Positions 1 through 9,056 are shown, numbered from the stretch's first letter. The stretch is 64,000 bases of DNA from Jeotgalibacillus haloalkalitolerans (GCF_034427455.1 NZ_JAXQNN010000002.1:496001-560000), one strand, 5' to 3'. The notes: generated by a model from the sequence alone, not told the origin. A program made the numbers and translations.

Positions 1-968
1 CCATCTACCGCGAGATAATTTCTCACATCCGGTACATGCTTAGTGGATCCGGTTTTATACAATGTTGTACCCGCATCTCCTGTCAAAGACCTTCCGGGCT
101 CTATCCAGATCTCAGGCATTGTGAGCTGATGCTCTTCCATCAGTATCTTTACTTTGGTAATAATATCCTCCACATATTTGCCAGGTGCAAGCGGTTCATC
201 TTCTTTTGTATATCGTATGCCAAATCCTCCACCAAGGTTTAACACCTCAGCTTTGAAATTCAATGAAGTTTTCCATTCTGACATTTTTTCTATCATTTTT
301 TCAGCAGCCATGATAAATCCTGTTGTTTCAAAAATCTGTGAACCGATATGGCAATGTAAACCTAAAACGTTAAATCTGTTATCACCCAGCACAATGTTAA
401 GAGCTTCCTCTGCCTGACCATTCTGAAGATCAAAACCAAACTTTGAATCTTCCTGACCGGTGAGAATATAATCATGTGTATGCGCCTCGATGCCTGGCGT
501 TACACGCAGCAGAATAGAAGCTATCTTGCCCTTTTCTTTACATATACGTGACAGAAGCTCTATTTCATAGAAATTATCAACAACAAAACAGCCAATATCA
601 GCATCAAGTGCCATTGAGATTTCTTCAGGACTTTTATTATTCCCATGGAAATGGATTTTGTCAGGGTTAAACCCAGCTTTGAGTGCTGTATATAATTCGC
701 CCCCTGATACGACATCCAGACTGAGTCCTTCCTGTGCAATCAGCTGAATCATCGCAATTGATGAAAATGCTTTACTCGCATATGCAACCTGTGAGGAAAC
801 ACCCAGTTTTTCAAATGTGTTTTTAAACCCGCGTGCGCGTTCTCTGATCAGCTGAGTATCATATACATACAGCGGGGTACCAAACTCATTTGCCAGGTCA
901 ATTGTATCTACCCCGCCGATTGTGAGGTGACCTTTTTCATTTATTGATGAAGTGCCATAATAATGCAT
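1..968 (-). CDS. lysA: Diaminopimelate decarboxylase, 3' end cut by window edge
   Basis: This enzyme decarboxylates meso-diaminopimelate to L-lysine, the last step of lysine synthesis, in the cytosol and with PLP. About 322 codons are present and the C-terminus lies outside the window (the family is about 420-440 aa). The ATG at 968 follows an AAGAAGGG Shine-Dalgarno. The translation begins MHYYGTSSINEKG. It then shows the PLP-lysine motif YASKAF (near 770-785), HFHGNNKSPEE (about 635-660), HIGSQIF, the phosphate-binding GGGFGIRY (near 215-235) and EPGRSLTGDAGTT (near 65-105). These are hallmarks of fold-III decarboxylases and specifically LysA. It follows spoVAF by 81 bp, as in B. subtilis. 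I see no lysine riboswitch in that gap, so it may be read from the spoVA transcript or from a weak local promoter. It has no stop or frameshift in the visible part. Confidence 0.95.
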   Translation of the reverse strand, partial: MHYYGTSSINEKGHLTIGGVDTIDLANEFGTPLYVYDTQLIRERARGFKNTFEKLGVSSQVAYASKAFSSIAMIQLIAQEGLSLDVVSGGELYTALKAGFNPDKIHFHGNNKSPEEISMALDADIGCFVVDNFYEIELLSRICKEKGKIASILLRVTPGIEAHTHDYILTGQEDSKFGFDLQNGQAEEALNIVLGDNRFNVLGLHCHIGSQIFETTGFIMAAEKMIEKMSEWKTSLNFKAEVLNLGGGFGIRYTKEDEPLAPGKYVEDIITKVKILMEEHQLTMPEIWIEPGRSLTGDAGTTLYKTGSTKHVPDVRNYLAVD

Positions 969-1049
969 GTTCCAATCCCTTCTTTACTGCAGAATATCAT
1001 TAATAGATAGTAAGTACATTACCACAGTAAAGCATTTTTGTGCAATGGA

Positions 1050-2504
1050 TTAATGAGAGCGCTTTTGTCTGATGCGGTCTTCCGCTTTCACAATCATTGG
1101 TCTGATCACAGTACTTGTCACAGGTACTCTCGTGATAACCTGTAAAAGCGCGAGTGGCCGGAATGGAAGCAATGGCCATAAATAAGGCACGGTAAACACA
1201 CGCATTTGAGCAAGGAAGACAATTAATAGCGTAAATCCTATAATAAATCCTGTTGTATGAAAAAAGCCAACAAGCAGGATCAAAAAGATCCGGGAAAATT
1301 TATTTGCAATACTAAGTTCATAACTTGGTGTTGCAAATGTTCCAATCGATGCTACCGCTACATACAAAATAACTTCAGGCACAAATAAACCGACGTCTAT
1401 TGCGATCTGACCAATCAATACAGCAGCAATCAAGCCCATTGCGGTAGATAAAGGTGTAGGTGTATGAATGGCCGCCATTCTTAAAAATTCAATCCCGATA
1501 TCAGCAAGTAACAACTGCAAGATCAATGGGATGGCAGCTTCTTCTTTTACACCAATAAAAGATAATGACTCCGGTTTTAAAGCAGGATCAATTGCCAGCA
1601 GGTACCAGAGTGGAAGTAGAACGATTGAAGCTGCAATTCCTGTAAACCGGATAAATCTGAGCATTGTTCCGGCTGCAGGAGACTGTCTGTATTCCTCAGC
1701 ATGCTGTACATGATGAAAAAATGTTGAAGGTGCAATGATGACACTCGGTGACGTATCAATATAAATACATATATGCCCTTCCAGGAGATGTTCAGCAGCA
1801 ATATCAGCTCTTTCTGTGAATCTGACAAGCGGATAAGGATTAAACCCCTGCTTAACAATGTATTCTTCCAATGATTTATCAGTCATTACAAGACCGTCAG
1901 CATGTATTTGTTCAATCTCTTTTTTGATAATATCCACAAGCTCCGGATTCGCAATCCCTTCAATATAGCCGACTGCAACATCCATTTTTGATCTTTCGCC
2001 AATCTCAAGCATTTCAAATCTGATTCCTTTGTCTCTGATCCTTCTCCTGGTCAATGCTGTATTCACAATGATATTTTCAACAAAACCGTCTCTTGATCCT
2101 CTTACCACCTTTTCCGTGTCAGGTTCTTCAGGCTGACGTCCCGGATAGCTTCTGACATCAATTAAGAAGCATTCATCTTCACCATCAATTTTCAGGGCGA
2201 TTAATCCGGAGAAAACCTGTCTGATCAGTTCATCTTCTGTATCAGTCATTTCAACAGAGTGATGAATAATTCTCTGATCTACCAGTCCTTTAAAATTTTT
2301 CCGCCTGTCGATTTCATGCAATGCACTTAATTCATCAAGTATTTTCATAATAAATCTTGTCTCGCACAAGCCGTTTACTGCATAAATACTGATACTCTGA
2401 TCACCGAAATCGATTTTCCTTACAATAAAATCAAAGCTGACACCCAAACCGGCTTCTTTCAGCCTGCTGTCTAATTCCCGATTTATTTTAGGGAGCTTTC
2501 TCAT
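1050..2504 (-). CDS. spoVAF: Stage V sporulation protein AF (GerA-family membrane protein)
   Basis: This is a forespore inner-membrane protein of the GerA/SpoVAF family, linked to germinant-receptor and dipicolinate-channel function. The 484-aa product has a soluble N-terminal half (about residues 1-270). It includes the family segments GFVENIIVNTALTRRRI and GYIEGIANPELVD. A C-terminal membrane half follows, with about five hydrophobic segments between residues 285 and 450. It contains the family PSYELSIANKFSRI motif. Length and architecture match SpoVAF. The gene starts 5 bp after the spoVAB stop, so it is co-transcribed with it. In B. subtilis four genes (spoVAC, AD, AEb, AEa) lie between AB and AF; none is present here. 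Expression is expected in the forespore under sigma-G, by family knowledge only. A paralogous gerAA-type subunit is the alternative, but the spoVA/lysA context favours SpoVAF. Confidence 0.9.
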   Translation of the reverse strand: MRKLPKINRELDSRLKEAGLGVSFDFIVRKIDFGDQSISIYAVNGLCETRFIMKILDELSALHEIDRRKNFKGLVDQRIIHHSVEMTDTEDELIRQVFSGLIALKIDGEDECFLIDVRSYPGRQPEEPDTEKVVRGSRDGFVENIIVNTALTRRRIRDKGIRFEMLEIGERSKMDVAVGYIEGIANPELVDIIKKEIEQIHADGLVMTDKSLEEYIVKQGFNPYPLVRFTERADIAAEHLLEGHICIYIDTSPSVIIAPSTFFHHVQHAEEYRQSPAAGTMLRFIRFTGIAASIVLLPLWYLLAIDPALKPESLSFIGVKEEAAIPLILQLLLADIGIEFLRMAAIHTPTPLSTAMGLIAAVLIGQIAIDVGLFVPEVILYVAVASIGTFATPSYELSIANKFSRIFLILLVGFFHTTGFIIGFTLLIVFLAQMRVFTVPYLWPLLPFRPLALLQVITRVPVTSTVIRPMIVKAEDRIRQKRSH

Positions 2505-2509
2505 TCATC

Positions 2510-2935
2510 TCAACCCTTCCATACCGGTAAAAAGATCAGCCAGTAAAAAAGTGAACCGGCTACTTTCCCCGCAATAATTGCTGTAATAATGTATTCAATG
2601 CTTCCCGTTATTTTCAGCCTTCTTGTGATCAGCGGAATTACGTTTAACACTTCAGTTAAAGCAGCTGCCATCATGCCGACAAACATCCCTGACAGCAATC
2701 CTGAGACCGGAATGATCAGGGAGAGCTGAACTGAGAATGGAATATACATTACTGCAGTCCCCAAAAGGGCTCCGGTAATCATAGACCATTCCATCGCACG
2801 CAGCCGGGTTTTTTGAGAAGCCATAATTATAATCCTTGGCAGTACACCTAATACTGAGATAAATGCTACAAATCCTCCGCCAACAGCAAAACCGGCTGCA
2901 AGGCCGGTGAATGCAGTCATGACATGTCCAATCAT
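2510..2935 (-). CDS. spoVAB: Stage V sporulation protein AB
   Basis: This is a small integral membrane protein of the spoVA operon, which supports movement of Ca-dipicolinate into the developing spore. The 141-aa product is almost entirely hydrophobic. About four membrane segments lie at residues 5-30, 45-70, 75-100 and 115-138. A glycine-rich first helix (GLAAGFAVGGGFVAF) and the segment LPRIIIMASQKTRLR are typical of SpoVAB. The ATG overlaps the spoVAA stop by 4 nt, indicating translational coupling. Downstream it runs straight into spoVAF. The identification rests on size, topology, position behind spoVAA/sigF and remembered family sequence; no catalytic motif exists to test. Confidence 0.85.
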   Translation of the reverse strand: MIGHVMTAFTGLAAGFAVGGGFVAFISVLGVLPRIIIMASQKTRLRAMEWSMITGALLGTAVMYIPFSVQLSLIIPVSGLLSGMFVGMMAAALTEVLNVIPLITRRLKITGSIEYIITAIIAGKVAGSLFYWLIFLPVWKG

Positions 2936-3495
2936 GACCCGTTCTTCTGATCAGCAACCCTTACATAATCTTCTACTGATTTTTCGTAATTATGAATCTC
3001 TATTTCGAGCGGACTCGGTTCATCATTAAACCGTTTCTTCAGAATTCTGTTAAAAAACAGCAGCATCCCTGCACCAATCCCTATTGAATAAGGGATATGA
3101 AACCAATTAGGATGAGCATTACCAAGCATGCTCACAATGACCAGCTGCGTTTCAGCCATACTGACATCTTCATGAAAATACATAATCGTTAATGCTGAAC
3201 CTGTAAACAGCAGTGTCCACACAAAAAACAACAGAAGGTAAGAAGAGCGTGCAGACTCAGTTCTTTCTACTACAGTGCAATTACTGCCTGTAACAGCAAT
3301 ATCTGTATCGCTGTATTGCTGCATAATATCAGTGCTCGAGATAATTGAATATCTTCCATCAATTTCATCAAGAATAACTTTATTTCCAATCGATTTTTTC
3401 AGCTCCTGAGGCGCCCATATTACTGCAATATCACATAGCCTGACTGGTCCTCCGGAAAGTGTAACTTTTGGTTTCATTTCAATATAAGCCTTCAC
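2932..3495 (-). CDS. spoVAA: Stage V sporulation protein AA
   Basis: This is the first protein of the spoVA operon, a forespore membrane protein with a soluble N-terminal domain. I choose the GTG at 3495 (MKAYIEMKPKV), which gives 187 aa. A near-perfect AGGGAGGTGA lies 3 nt upstream. The longer reading from 3531 would start inside sigF and has no such site. Residues about 1-85 form a soluble domain (the segment ending SNCTVVERTE). Two membrane helices follow: about 90-112 (YLLLFFVWTLLFTGSALTIM) and about 135-155 (PYSIGIGAGMLLFFNRIL). It is followed by spoVAB with a 4-nt overlap and sits 13 bp after sigF. The operon may therefore be read both from the sigF transcript and from a forespore promoter inside sigF, which I could not pinpoint. 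Confidence 0.85.
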   Translation of the reverse strand: MKAYIEMKPKVTLSGGPVRLCDIAVIWAPQELKKSIGNKVILDEIDGRYSIISSTDIMQQYSDTDIAVTGSNCTVVERTESARSSYLLLFFVWTLLFTGSALTIMYFHEDVSMAETQLVIVSMLGNAHPNWFHIPYSIGIGAGMLLFFNRILKKRFNDEPSPLEIEIHNYEKSVEDYVRVADQKNGS

Positions 3496-3508
3496 GCTCT
3501 TCACCTCC

Positions 3509-4252
3509 CTACACTTTTTGTTCTTCTTCAAGCCACTCTTTAATCGAAGACAGTACTTTCTTTTCTATACGCGAGACCTGTACCTGAGATATACCAAGCT
3601 CTTTGGCAACTTCGGACTGAGTCCAGTCTTTAAAGTATCGGTAAAATATGATCATTCTGTCACGATGTTCAAGCGTCATCAGTGCTTCTTTCAGTGCGAT
3701 GTGGTTAAACCATTGATCATCCTGACCGGCAAGCTGATCTAACAGCGTAATCGGGTCTCCTTCACTTTCATATACTGTTTCATGAATGGATGAAGGTGCT
3801 TTCGACGCTTCCTGAGCAAGAATGATGTCGTCTACCGGTACTTCGAGGTATGCTGAAATTTCCGATAGTGATGGAACTTTATTTAAGACAGCAGATAAAT
3901 GTTCCCTTGCTTTTCTGACTTTGTAACCCAGTTCTTTAATCGATCTGCTTACTTTTACAGTTCCGTCATCTCTCAGGAACCTCTGGATTTCCCCGATAAT
4001 CATCGGTACAGCGTAAGTCGAAAATTTCACATTATATGATAAATCAAATTTATCTACAGCTTTTAACAGACCAATTGAGCCGATCTGGAATAAGTCGTCC
4101 AGTTCGTAGCCCCGATGCTGAAAACGCTGAACAACTGACCAGACCAGCCTGACATTCTGTTCAACCATCTTATCTCTTGCCTGCTGGTCACCATTTTGAC
4201 TTTGTCTGATCCATTCACGTACCTCGTCATGGTTAATTGAGTTCACGCTCAT
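3509..4252 (-). CDS. sigF: Forespore-specific sigma factor F
   Basis: This is the RNA polymerase sigma factor that starts the forespore programme after septation. SpoIIAB holds it inactive and SpoIIAA releases it. The ATG at 4252 (MSVNSINHDEVREWI) is preferred: TAGGTGAT ends 6 nt upstream, whereas an in-frame ATG at 4273 has no site. The product is 247 aa. Region 2 contains DDLFQIGSIGLLKAVDKFDL and FSTYAVPMIIGEIQRFLRDD. Region 3 contains GTVKVSRSIKELG. Region 4 has the helix-turn-helix WTQSEVAKELGISQVQVSR. It overlaps spoIIAB by 8 nt if the upstream start is used, or lies 11 nt after it with the chosen start. The order spoIIAA-spoIIAB-sigF is the conserved spoIIA operon. Confidence 0.96.
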   Translation of the reverse strand: MSVNSINHDEVREWIRQSQNGDQQARDKMVEQNVRLVWSVVQRFQHRGYELDDLFQIGSIGLLKAVDKFDLSYNVKFSTYAVPMIIGEIQRFLRDDGTVKVSRSIKELGYKVRKAREHLSAVLNKVPSLSEISAYLEVPVDDIILAQEASKAPSSIHETVYESEGDPITLLDQLAGQDDQWFNHIALKEALMTLEHRDRMIIFYRYFKDWTQSEVAKELGISQVQVSRIEKKVLSSIKEWLEEEQKV

Positions 4253-4263
4253 CCTGTTATCAC

Positions 4264-4704
4264 CTACAGGCAATTGGCTTTGACAGCAGACAGCTGCTTC
4301 ACCATTTTTACGATTGTCCCCTGATTCTCAGATGATTTCACTTCAACCTGATCCATAAAGTGTTCCATAATCGTAAAGCCCATTCCCGACCTTTCCATAT
4401 CGGGCCTTGAGGTGTATAGTGGCTGCATTGCAGTTGCTACTTCGTTTATTCCTTTTCCACGATCCTCTATTTCAATTGTAAGTACCCTGTTTTCCATCAG
4501 TAGTTTCATGTAGACTTCATGAAAGCCTTCTTCGTTATACCCGTGAATAATTGCGTTGGTAACTGCTTCAGAGACTACTGTTTTAATATCACTCAGCTCT
4601 CCAAGCGTCGGGTCATAGGGTGCAACAAATGATGCGGCAATCATTCTTGCAAGTGCTTCGTTTTCACTAATCGAAGAAAAGCTGCAGTTCAGTATGTTCT
4701 TCAT
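4264..4704 (-). CDS. spoIIAB: Anti-sigma F factor and serine kinase
   Basis: This GHKL-fold protein binds and inhibits sigma-F and phosphorylates SpoIIAA. The 146-aa product shows the N-box EAVTNAIIHGY (about residues 46-57). It also has the G1 box EDRGKGI (about 80-86) and the G2 lid SGMGFTIMEHFMD (about 106-118). The ATP-binding pocket is therefore intact. Its ATG overlaps the spoIIAA stop by 4 nt, which keeps the two partners in stoichiometric synthesis. Size and motifs match the B. subtilis protein throughout, with no lesion. Confidence 0.96.
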   Translation of the reverse strand: MKNILNCSFSSISENEALARMIAASFVAPYDPTLGELSDIKTVVSEAVTNAIIHGYNEEGFHEVYMKLLMENRVLTIEIEDRGKGINEVATAMQPLYTSRPDMERSGMGFTIMEHFMDQVEVKSSENQGTIVKMVKQLSAVKANCL

Positions 4705-5054
4705 TGGACAGCCTCCAATCTCGTAAGTGCTCTCTCCTCTGATACTTCAACCATCAGGATTTTATACATACCGGACATTTCAAATAATCTTTTAACTGCC
4801 GGTGTGGCTGCACAGAGTACCATATTCCCTCCGATTTTCTGTAAATACTTATATCGGCCGAGAATCAGCCCAAGACCGGAGCTATCCATAAATTCAAGTT
4901 TTTTAAGGTTTAAAATAATGTGTCTGATTGAGTCACTTTCCATTAAGTCTGCAAGTTCTTTACGAATAGGTCCCACTTCATGATGATCCAGCTCCCCGCT
5001 CATCCTAAGCAGCAGTACACTTCCTTTGACTTCAGCTTCTACTCTGCATGCCAT
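4701..5054 (-). CDS. spoIIAA: Anti-sigma F factor antagonist
   Basis: This STAS-domain protein, when unphosphorylated, pulls SpoIIAB off sigma-F. It is phosphorylated by SpoIIAB and dephosphorylated by SpoIIE. The ATG at 5054 (MACRVEAEV) follows a strong AAGGAGGAG and gives exactly 117 aa, the length of the B. subtilis protein. The longer reading from 5108 lacks a site and runs through the promoter region. The conserved GELDHH is at residues 20-25. FMDSSGLGLILGRYK follows, placing the phosphorylatable serine at position 58. It is first in the operon, behind a sigma-H promoter candidate. Confidence 0.96.
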   Translation of the reverse strand: MACRVEAEVKGSVLLLRMSGELDHHEVGPIRKELADLMESDSIRHIILNLKKLEFMDSSGLGLILGRYKYLQKIGGNMVLCAATPAVKRLFEMSGMYKILMVEVSEERALTRLEAVQ

Positions 5055-5100
5055 CCCTACTCCTCCTTCTTCAGCTGATGTTTTACAGCTGTAATCCGGT

Positions 5101-5130
5101 GTATTCACGATTGAAACCTGCTAATCCTGC
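5101..5130 (-). promoter_or_regulatory. Candidate sigma-H promoter of the spoIIA operon
   Basis: Read leftward, a -35 element GCAGGATTA (5122-5130) and a -10 element CGTGAATAC (5101-5109) are separated by 12 nt. They match the sigma-H pattern RnAGGAwWW / RnnGAATww in its core AGGAtt and GAAT. The start point would fall about 45 nt before the spoIIAA ATG. In B. subtilis spoIIA is transcribed by sigma-H with Spo0A~P. The call combines this direct match with that knowledge. Confidence 0.6.
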
Positions 5131-5162
5131 AAGGTGACAATACTAGAAAAAAGAAGTAGTTT

Positions 5163-5169
5163 TTCGACT
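5163..5169 (-). promoter_or_regulatory. 0A-like box upstream of the spoIIA promoter
   Basis: Read leftward this is AGTCGAA, one mismatch from the Spo0A box TGTCGAA. It lies about 35 bp upstream of the candidate -35 element and overlaps the dacF stop. Position fits activation by Spo0A~P; a single 7-mer is weak evidence. Confidence 0.35.
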
Positions 5170-6314
5170 TAATTTGCAAAAAATGATTTTTTCCACGATC
5201 TCTTAAATAATTCTGACCAGTTTGCTTTTTTGGTGTCATTTTTTGACTCCAGCAGCCCTTTAGAAATGGCTTTATCTCCTTTAAACACACTTACATATCC
5301 TACGATTTCACCTTTTTCTAAAGGAGCCTGTAAGTTTTTCTCAATAACAACTTTTCTTTTATAGACAGCGTTTTCATTCTTTTTTTCGATCACTTTTAAA
5401 GAATTTGATAACGCTGCTTCAACTTTTTCGGGTGTTCCTTTGTTGATTGCTGCTTCAGCCAGTACTTCACCTTTTTGATTAAAGGTTTTTGATACAAAGT
5501 TTGTGAATCCGTAATTCAGCATTTCTGCTGACAGCTGATTTCTTTCCTTTGAAGACTCTGCCCCGAAGATCACAGTGATCAGACGCATCTCTCCTCTTTT
5601 AGCTGTTGCTGTCAGGCAATACTTTGCTTCACTCGTATATCCCGTCTTCAGACCGTCGGCACCCGGATATGATTTAATCATTTTATTTGTATTCACGAGC
5701 CAGAAAGGGTCTGTGTCCTGCCTTAAGTAATCATCATAGGTCCCTGTAAATTCAGTAATTTCTTCATGCCGCAGCAATTCTTTTGCGAGCATCGACATAT
5801 CATGTGCTGAACTGAAGTGTCCGCTTTCCGGAAGACCAGTTACGTTTTTGAATTGCGTATCTTTAAGCCCCATCAGACCGATTCGATCATTCAGCTTTTT
5901 TACAAATGATTCTTCAGAGCCTGAGATATGTTCAGCCATTGCAACGGAAGCATCATTTGCTGATGCAATCGAAATGGCTTTCACCATTTCTTTTACAGTC
6001 ATCTTTTCGCCCTGCTTCAGATAAATCTGAGATCCGCCCATACCTGCAGCAGTGCTACTTGTTACCACTTCATCCTCCCAGGAAAGCCTGCCCTGATCGA
6101 TTTCTTCCATAATCAGAAGCAGCGTACCGATCTTTGTCATTGATGCAGGAGGCAGCTGATCATTACTGTTTTGTTCATACAGTACCATTCCGGTATCAGC
6201 ATCTACTAATATTCCTGACTTTACTTTCCCGAGATTCAGTTCAGCTGCATCAGATTGAGCATTTATACAAAAAAATAAACTTATGCATAACAGAAACAAT
6301 AGCTTTTTCAACAC
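5169..6314 (-). CDS. dacF: Sporulation D-alanyl-D-alanine carboxypeptidase
   Basis: This low-molecular-weight penicillin-binding protein trims D-Ala from peptidoglycan side chains during cortex formation. The 381-aa product begins with a signal peptide (LKKLLFLLCISLFFC, cleavage near residue 20-24). It carries the three active-site motifs: S58-M-T-K61, S118-A-N120 and K223-T-G225. The C-terminal beta-rich domain and terminal amphipathic tail (KANWSELFKRSWKKSF) resemble the membrane anchor of class A DD-carboxypeptidases. The start is GTG at 6314, with a neighbouring TTG at 6311; the site AAAGGGCG is mediocre. It sits immediately before spoIIAA, as in B. subtilis, where it is a forespore gene. 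No clear sigma-F promoter could be assigned. Confidence 0.9.
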   Translation of the reverse strand: MLKKLLFLLCISLFFCINAQSDAAELNLGKVKSGILVDADTGMVLYEQNSNDQLPPASMTKIGTLLLIMEEIDQGRLSWEDEVVTSSTAAGMGGSQIYLKQGEKMTVKEMVKAISIASANDASVAMAEHISGSEESFVKKLNDRIGLMGLKDTQFKNVTGLPESGHFSSAHDMSMLAKELLRHEEITEFTGTYDDYLRQDTDPFWLVNTNKMIKSYPGADGLKTGYTSEAKYCLTATAKRGEMRLITVIFGAESSKERNQLSAEMLNYGFTNFVSKTFNQKGEVLAEAAINKGTPEKVEAALSNSLKVIEKKNENAVYKRKVVIEKNLQAPLEKGEIVGYVSVFKGDKAISKGLLESKNDTKKANWSELFKRSWKKSFFAN

Positions 6315-6372
6315 TCACACGCCCTTTAAAGGTTTTTATTATGATTGCTGATTCCTGCTATTTTTATACATA

Positions 6373-6414
6373 AAAAAGAGACCGGGACATAATTAAATGT
6401 TCCGGTCTCTTTTA
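6373..6414 (-). terminator. Intrinsic terminator of pdp
   Basis: Leftward transcript: stem AAAAGAGACCGGaACA pairs with TGTcCCGGTCTCTTTT around a short A/T loop and ends in a T run. It separates the nucleoside-salvage genes from dacF. Confidence 0.85.
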
Positions 6415-6496
6415 TCGTTTTGCTTTACTAAGGTGAATTTAATATGAAGATGTAATAAACTCACTTTTTATTAAATTGTTTCAACCTCTTTAGTGA

Positions 6497-7804
6497 TTAT
6501 TCTCCTGTCACCTGATCTACAATCAGTGCAGGTGCATGTCCTTCTGCTGAAATTTCAATGCTTTCGTACAGCTTCGCTTTTACTTTTTCAACTTCAGTTA
6601 AATCGTTCGCATAAATCGTAACAAGTGATTCTCCTTCTTTAACTTCGTCTCCAACTTTCTTTTGAAGGAGAAGCCCTACTGCAAGGTCGATTTCACTTTC
6701 TTTTGTCGCTCTTCCTGCACCAAGCCACATTGCAGCAGTACCGACATTATCTGCAATAATACGGCTGATTTTACCGCTCGTTTTTGCAGGCAGTTCAATC
6801 TTGTGTTCAGCCTGAGGAAGCTTTGATGGATCATCCACTACAGATGCGTCGCCCCCTTGACCGGATAAAAATGCCTTGAAACGGTTGAGCGCTTCTCCGT
6901 TTTTGATTGCCTCTTCAAGCATTTTTCTGGCTTGTTCGTGCGTTTCAGCTTTTTTGGAGAGTACAACCATATGGCTGCCGAGAACGAGACAAAGTTCTGT
7001 AAGATCTTCGGGACCTTCCCCTTTTAAAGTATCAATCGCTTCTTTGACTTCCAAAGCATTACCAATTGCAAATCCAAGGGGCTGACTCATATCTGAAATG
7101 ACTGCCATTGTCTGTCGTCCGACATTGTTTCCGATTCTCACCATTGCTTCAGCAAGTTCACGCGCCTGAGCTTCATCCTTCATGAACGCACCGGCACCGG
7201 TCTTAACATCAAGAACAATTGCATCAGCTCCGGCAGCGATTTTTTTACTCATAATGGATGAGGCAATAAGCGGAATACTGTTGACAGTCGCTGTCACGTC
7301 ACGAAGTGCATAAAGCTTTTTATCAGCAGGGGTCAGGTTTCCGCTCTGACCGATAACTGCTAGCTTTTCCTCATTTACAAGACGCGTGAATTCATCACTT
7401 GTCAGTTCAACGTGAAAGCCAGGTACTGCTTCAAGCTTATCAATTGTACCGCCTGTATGACCAAGTCCGCGCCCGCTCATTTTCGCAACCGGGACACCGG
7501 CAGCGGCAACAAGGGGTCCAAGAATTAACGTCGTCGTATCACCTACACCGCCAGTTGAGTGCTTGTCAACTTTAATTCCTTCTATTGCTGACAGATCAAT
7601 CTGATCGCCTGACTCCACCATTGCCATTGTCAGATCAGCCCGTTCCGACTGGGACATTCCTTCAAAGTAAATCGCCATTAATAAAGCGCTTACCTGATAA
7701 TCAGGGATTGTTTCATTTGTATATCCTTCAATCACAAACTTAATTTCTTCCGTTGAAAGTTCCCCGCCGTTTCTCTTCTTTTCAATAATATCAACCATTC
7801 TCAT
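6497..7804 (-). CDS. pdp: Pyrimidine-nucleoside phosphorylase
   Basis: The enzyme splits uridine, deoxyuridine and thymidine with phosphate to the base and (deoxy)ribose-1-phosphate in the cytosol. The 435-aa product opens [14 protein letters not shown]. It holds the family signature [17 protein letters not shown] (about residues 110-126) and the phosphate-binding KHSTGGVGD (about 81-89). The C-terminal domain shows [14 protein letters not shown]. Length matches the family. It lies 70 bp behind deoB, whose phosphopentomutase uses its product. In B. subtilis the same slot next to drm and dacF is occupied by the purine phosphorylase pupG, which is absent here. Confidence 0.95.
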   Translation of the reverse strand: MRMVDIIEKKRNGGELSTEEIKFVIEGYTNETIPDYQVSALLMAIYFEGMSQSERADLTMAMVESGDQIDLSAIEGIKVDKHSTGGVGDTTTLILGPLVAAAGVPVAKMSGRGLGHTGGTIDKLEAVPGFHVELTSDEFTRLVNEEKLAVIGQSGNLTPADKKLYALRDVTATVNSIPLIASSIMSKKIAAGADAIVLDVKTGAGAFMKDEAQARELAEAMVRIGNNVGRQTMAVISDMSQPLGFAIGNALEVKEAIDTLKGEGPEDLTELCLVLGSHMVVLSKKAETHEQARKMLEEAIKNGEALNRFKAFLSGQGGDASVVDDPSKLPQAEHKIELPAKTSGKISRIIADNVGTAAMWLGAGRATKESEIDLAVGLLLQKKVGDEVKEGESLVTIYANDLTEVEKVKAKLYESIEISAEGHAPALIVDQVTGE

Positions 7805-7836
7805 TTTATGTGCCTCTTTTCAATGTTTATTTAATT

Positions 7837-7865
7837 GATTCAGGGCAGGTCTGCTGCCCTGAATC
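7837..7865 (-). repeat. Perfect 12-bp hairpin between deoB and pdp
   Basis: GATTCAGGGCAG and its exact complement CTGCCCTGAATC flank a 5-nt loop. In either direction no T tract follows, so this is not a textbook terminator. It could be an mRNA-stabilising or processing hairpin. It could also be a leaky terminator that tunes pdp against deoB. Confidence 0.7.
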
Positions 7866-7874
7866 AAACATGTT

Positions 7875-9056
7875 TTATAATTCTTTCAAAAAGCTTCTTC
7901 CAAACTCAGGTGCTTTTACGCGAAAGTTTTCTGCAACGGTCGCGCCGATATCTGCAAAAGTTTCCCGAAGTGAAATTTCCCCGCCTTTTTCAATAGAAGG
8001 TGAATAAACGAGAAGTGGGACATACTCACGTGTATGGTCTGTCCCGTGATGAACAGGGTCATTACCGTGATCAGCCGTAATGATCAAAAGATCCTCTTCC
8101 GTCATTTTCTCAAATACTTCAGTTAATCTCGAGTCATATTCCTCAAGTGCTTTACCATACCCTTCAGGATCACGGCGGTGTCCAAACAGCGCATCAAAAT
8201 CAACAAGGTTTAAAAAGCTTAAGCCGGTGAAATCTTTATCAAATGTCTGGATGAATTTATCCATACCATCCATATTATCTGATGTACGGATTGATTCTGT
8301 TACACCTTCTCCGTTATATATATCAGATATTTTACCAATTGCTATGACATCATAGTTTTCATCCTTCAGTTCATTCATAACTGTACGGTTAAATGGTGTA
8401 AGTGCATAGTCATGACGGTTTGAGGTCCGCTTGAATGCGCCTGGCTCCCCTACAAATGGTCTTGCAATAATGCGTCCTACCAAGTATTTTTCATCAAGTG
8501 TCAGCTCTCTTGCAATTTCACAGATCTTATACTGCTCTTCAATCGGTATGATCTCTTCGTGAGCAGCAATCTGCAGTACCGGGTCTGCTGAAGTATAGAC
8601 GATTAATGCACCGGTTTTCATATGTTCTTCGCCCAGTTCATCCAAAATGGCTGTCCCGCTTGCCGGTTTGTTACCAATAACTTTCCGGCCTGTTTTCTCT
8701 TCAAGCGCCTGAATTAATTCTGCAGGGAATCCTTCAGGATACACTTTGAATGGTGTGTCAATATTGAGACCCATGATCTCCCAGTGGCCTGTCATTGTAT
8801 CCTTACCAACTGAAGCCTCCTGCATTTTAGTATATTTCGCAAGCGGCTTGTCAGCCGGTGCTATCCCTTTAATTTTTTCTATATTTGAAAGACCCAGTTT
8901 TGCCATGTTCGGCATATTCAATCCATCCATGTGATCTGCTATATGTCCAAGTGTGTGTGCCCCTTTATCATTGAATGCTTCCGCATCAGGCGCTTCACCA
9001 ATTCCTACTGAATCCATTACAATCAGATGAATACGTTTAAAACGATTATCACTCAT
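7875..9056 (-). CDS. deoB: Phosphopentomutase
   Basis: This cytosolic, Mn-dependent enzyme interconverts (deoxy)ribose-1- and -5-phosphate, linking nucleoside breakdown to central metabolism. The 393-aa product belongs to the alkaline-phosphatase superfamily. The N-terminal metal site is [13 protein letters not shown] (residues about 13-25). The nucleophile segment is [13 protein letters not shown] (about 84-97). The C-terminal metal ligands are in [16 protein letters not shown] (about 330-345). Length is typical. It has its own 98-bp upstream gap after xerD and precedes pdp. The B. subtilis name drm is synonymous. Confidence 0.96.
   Translation of the reverse strand: MSDNRFKRIHLIVMDSVGIGEAPDAEAFNDKGAHTLGHIADHMDGLNMPNMAKLGLSNIEKIKGIAPADKPLAKYTKMQEASVGKDTMTGHWEIMGLNIDTPFKVYPEGFPAELIQALEEKTGRKVIGNKPASGTAILDELGEEHMKTGALIVYTSADPVLQIAAHEEIIPIEEQYKICEIARELTLDEKYLVGRIIARPFVGEPGAFKRTSNRHDYALTPFNRTVMNELKDENYDVIAIGKISDIYNGEGVTESIRTSDNMDGMDKFIQTFDKDFTGLSFLNLVDFDALFGHRRDPEGYGKALEEYDSRLTEVFEKMTEEDLLIITADHGNDPVHHGTDHTREYVPLLVYSPSIEKGGEISLRETFADIGATVAENFRVKAPEFGRSFLKEL

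Noticed and set aside
969-1049. Possible lysine riboswitch before lysA.
   Set aside because: The gap is only 81 bp, too short for an L-box, and shows no terminator.
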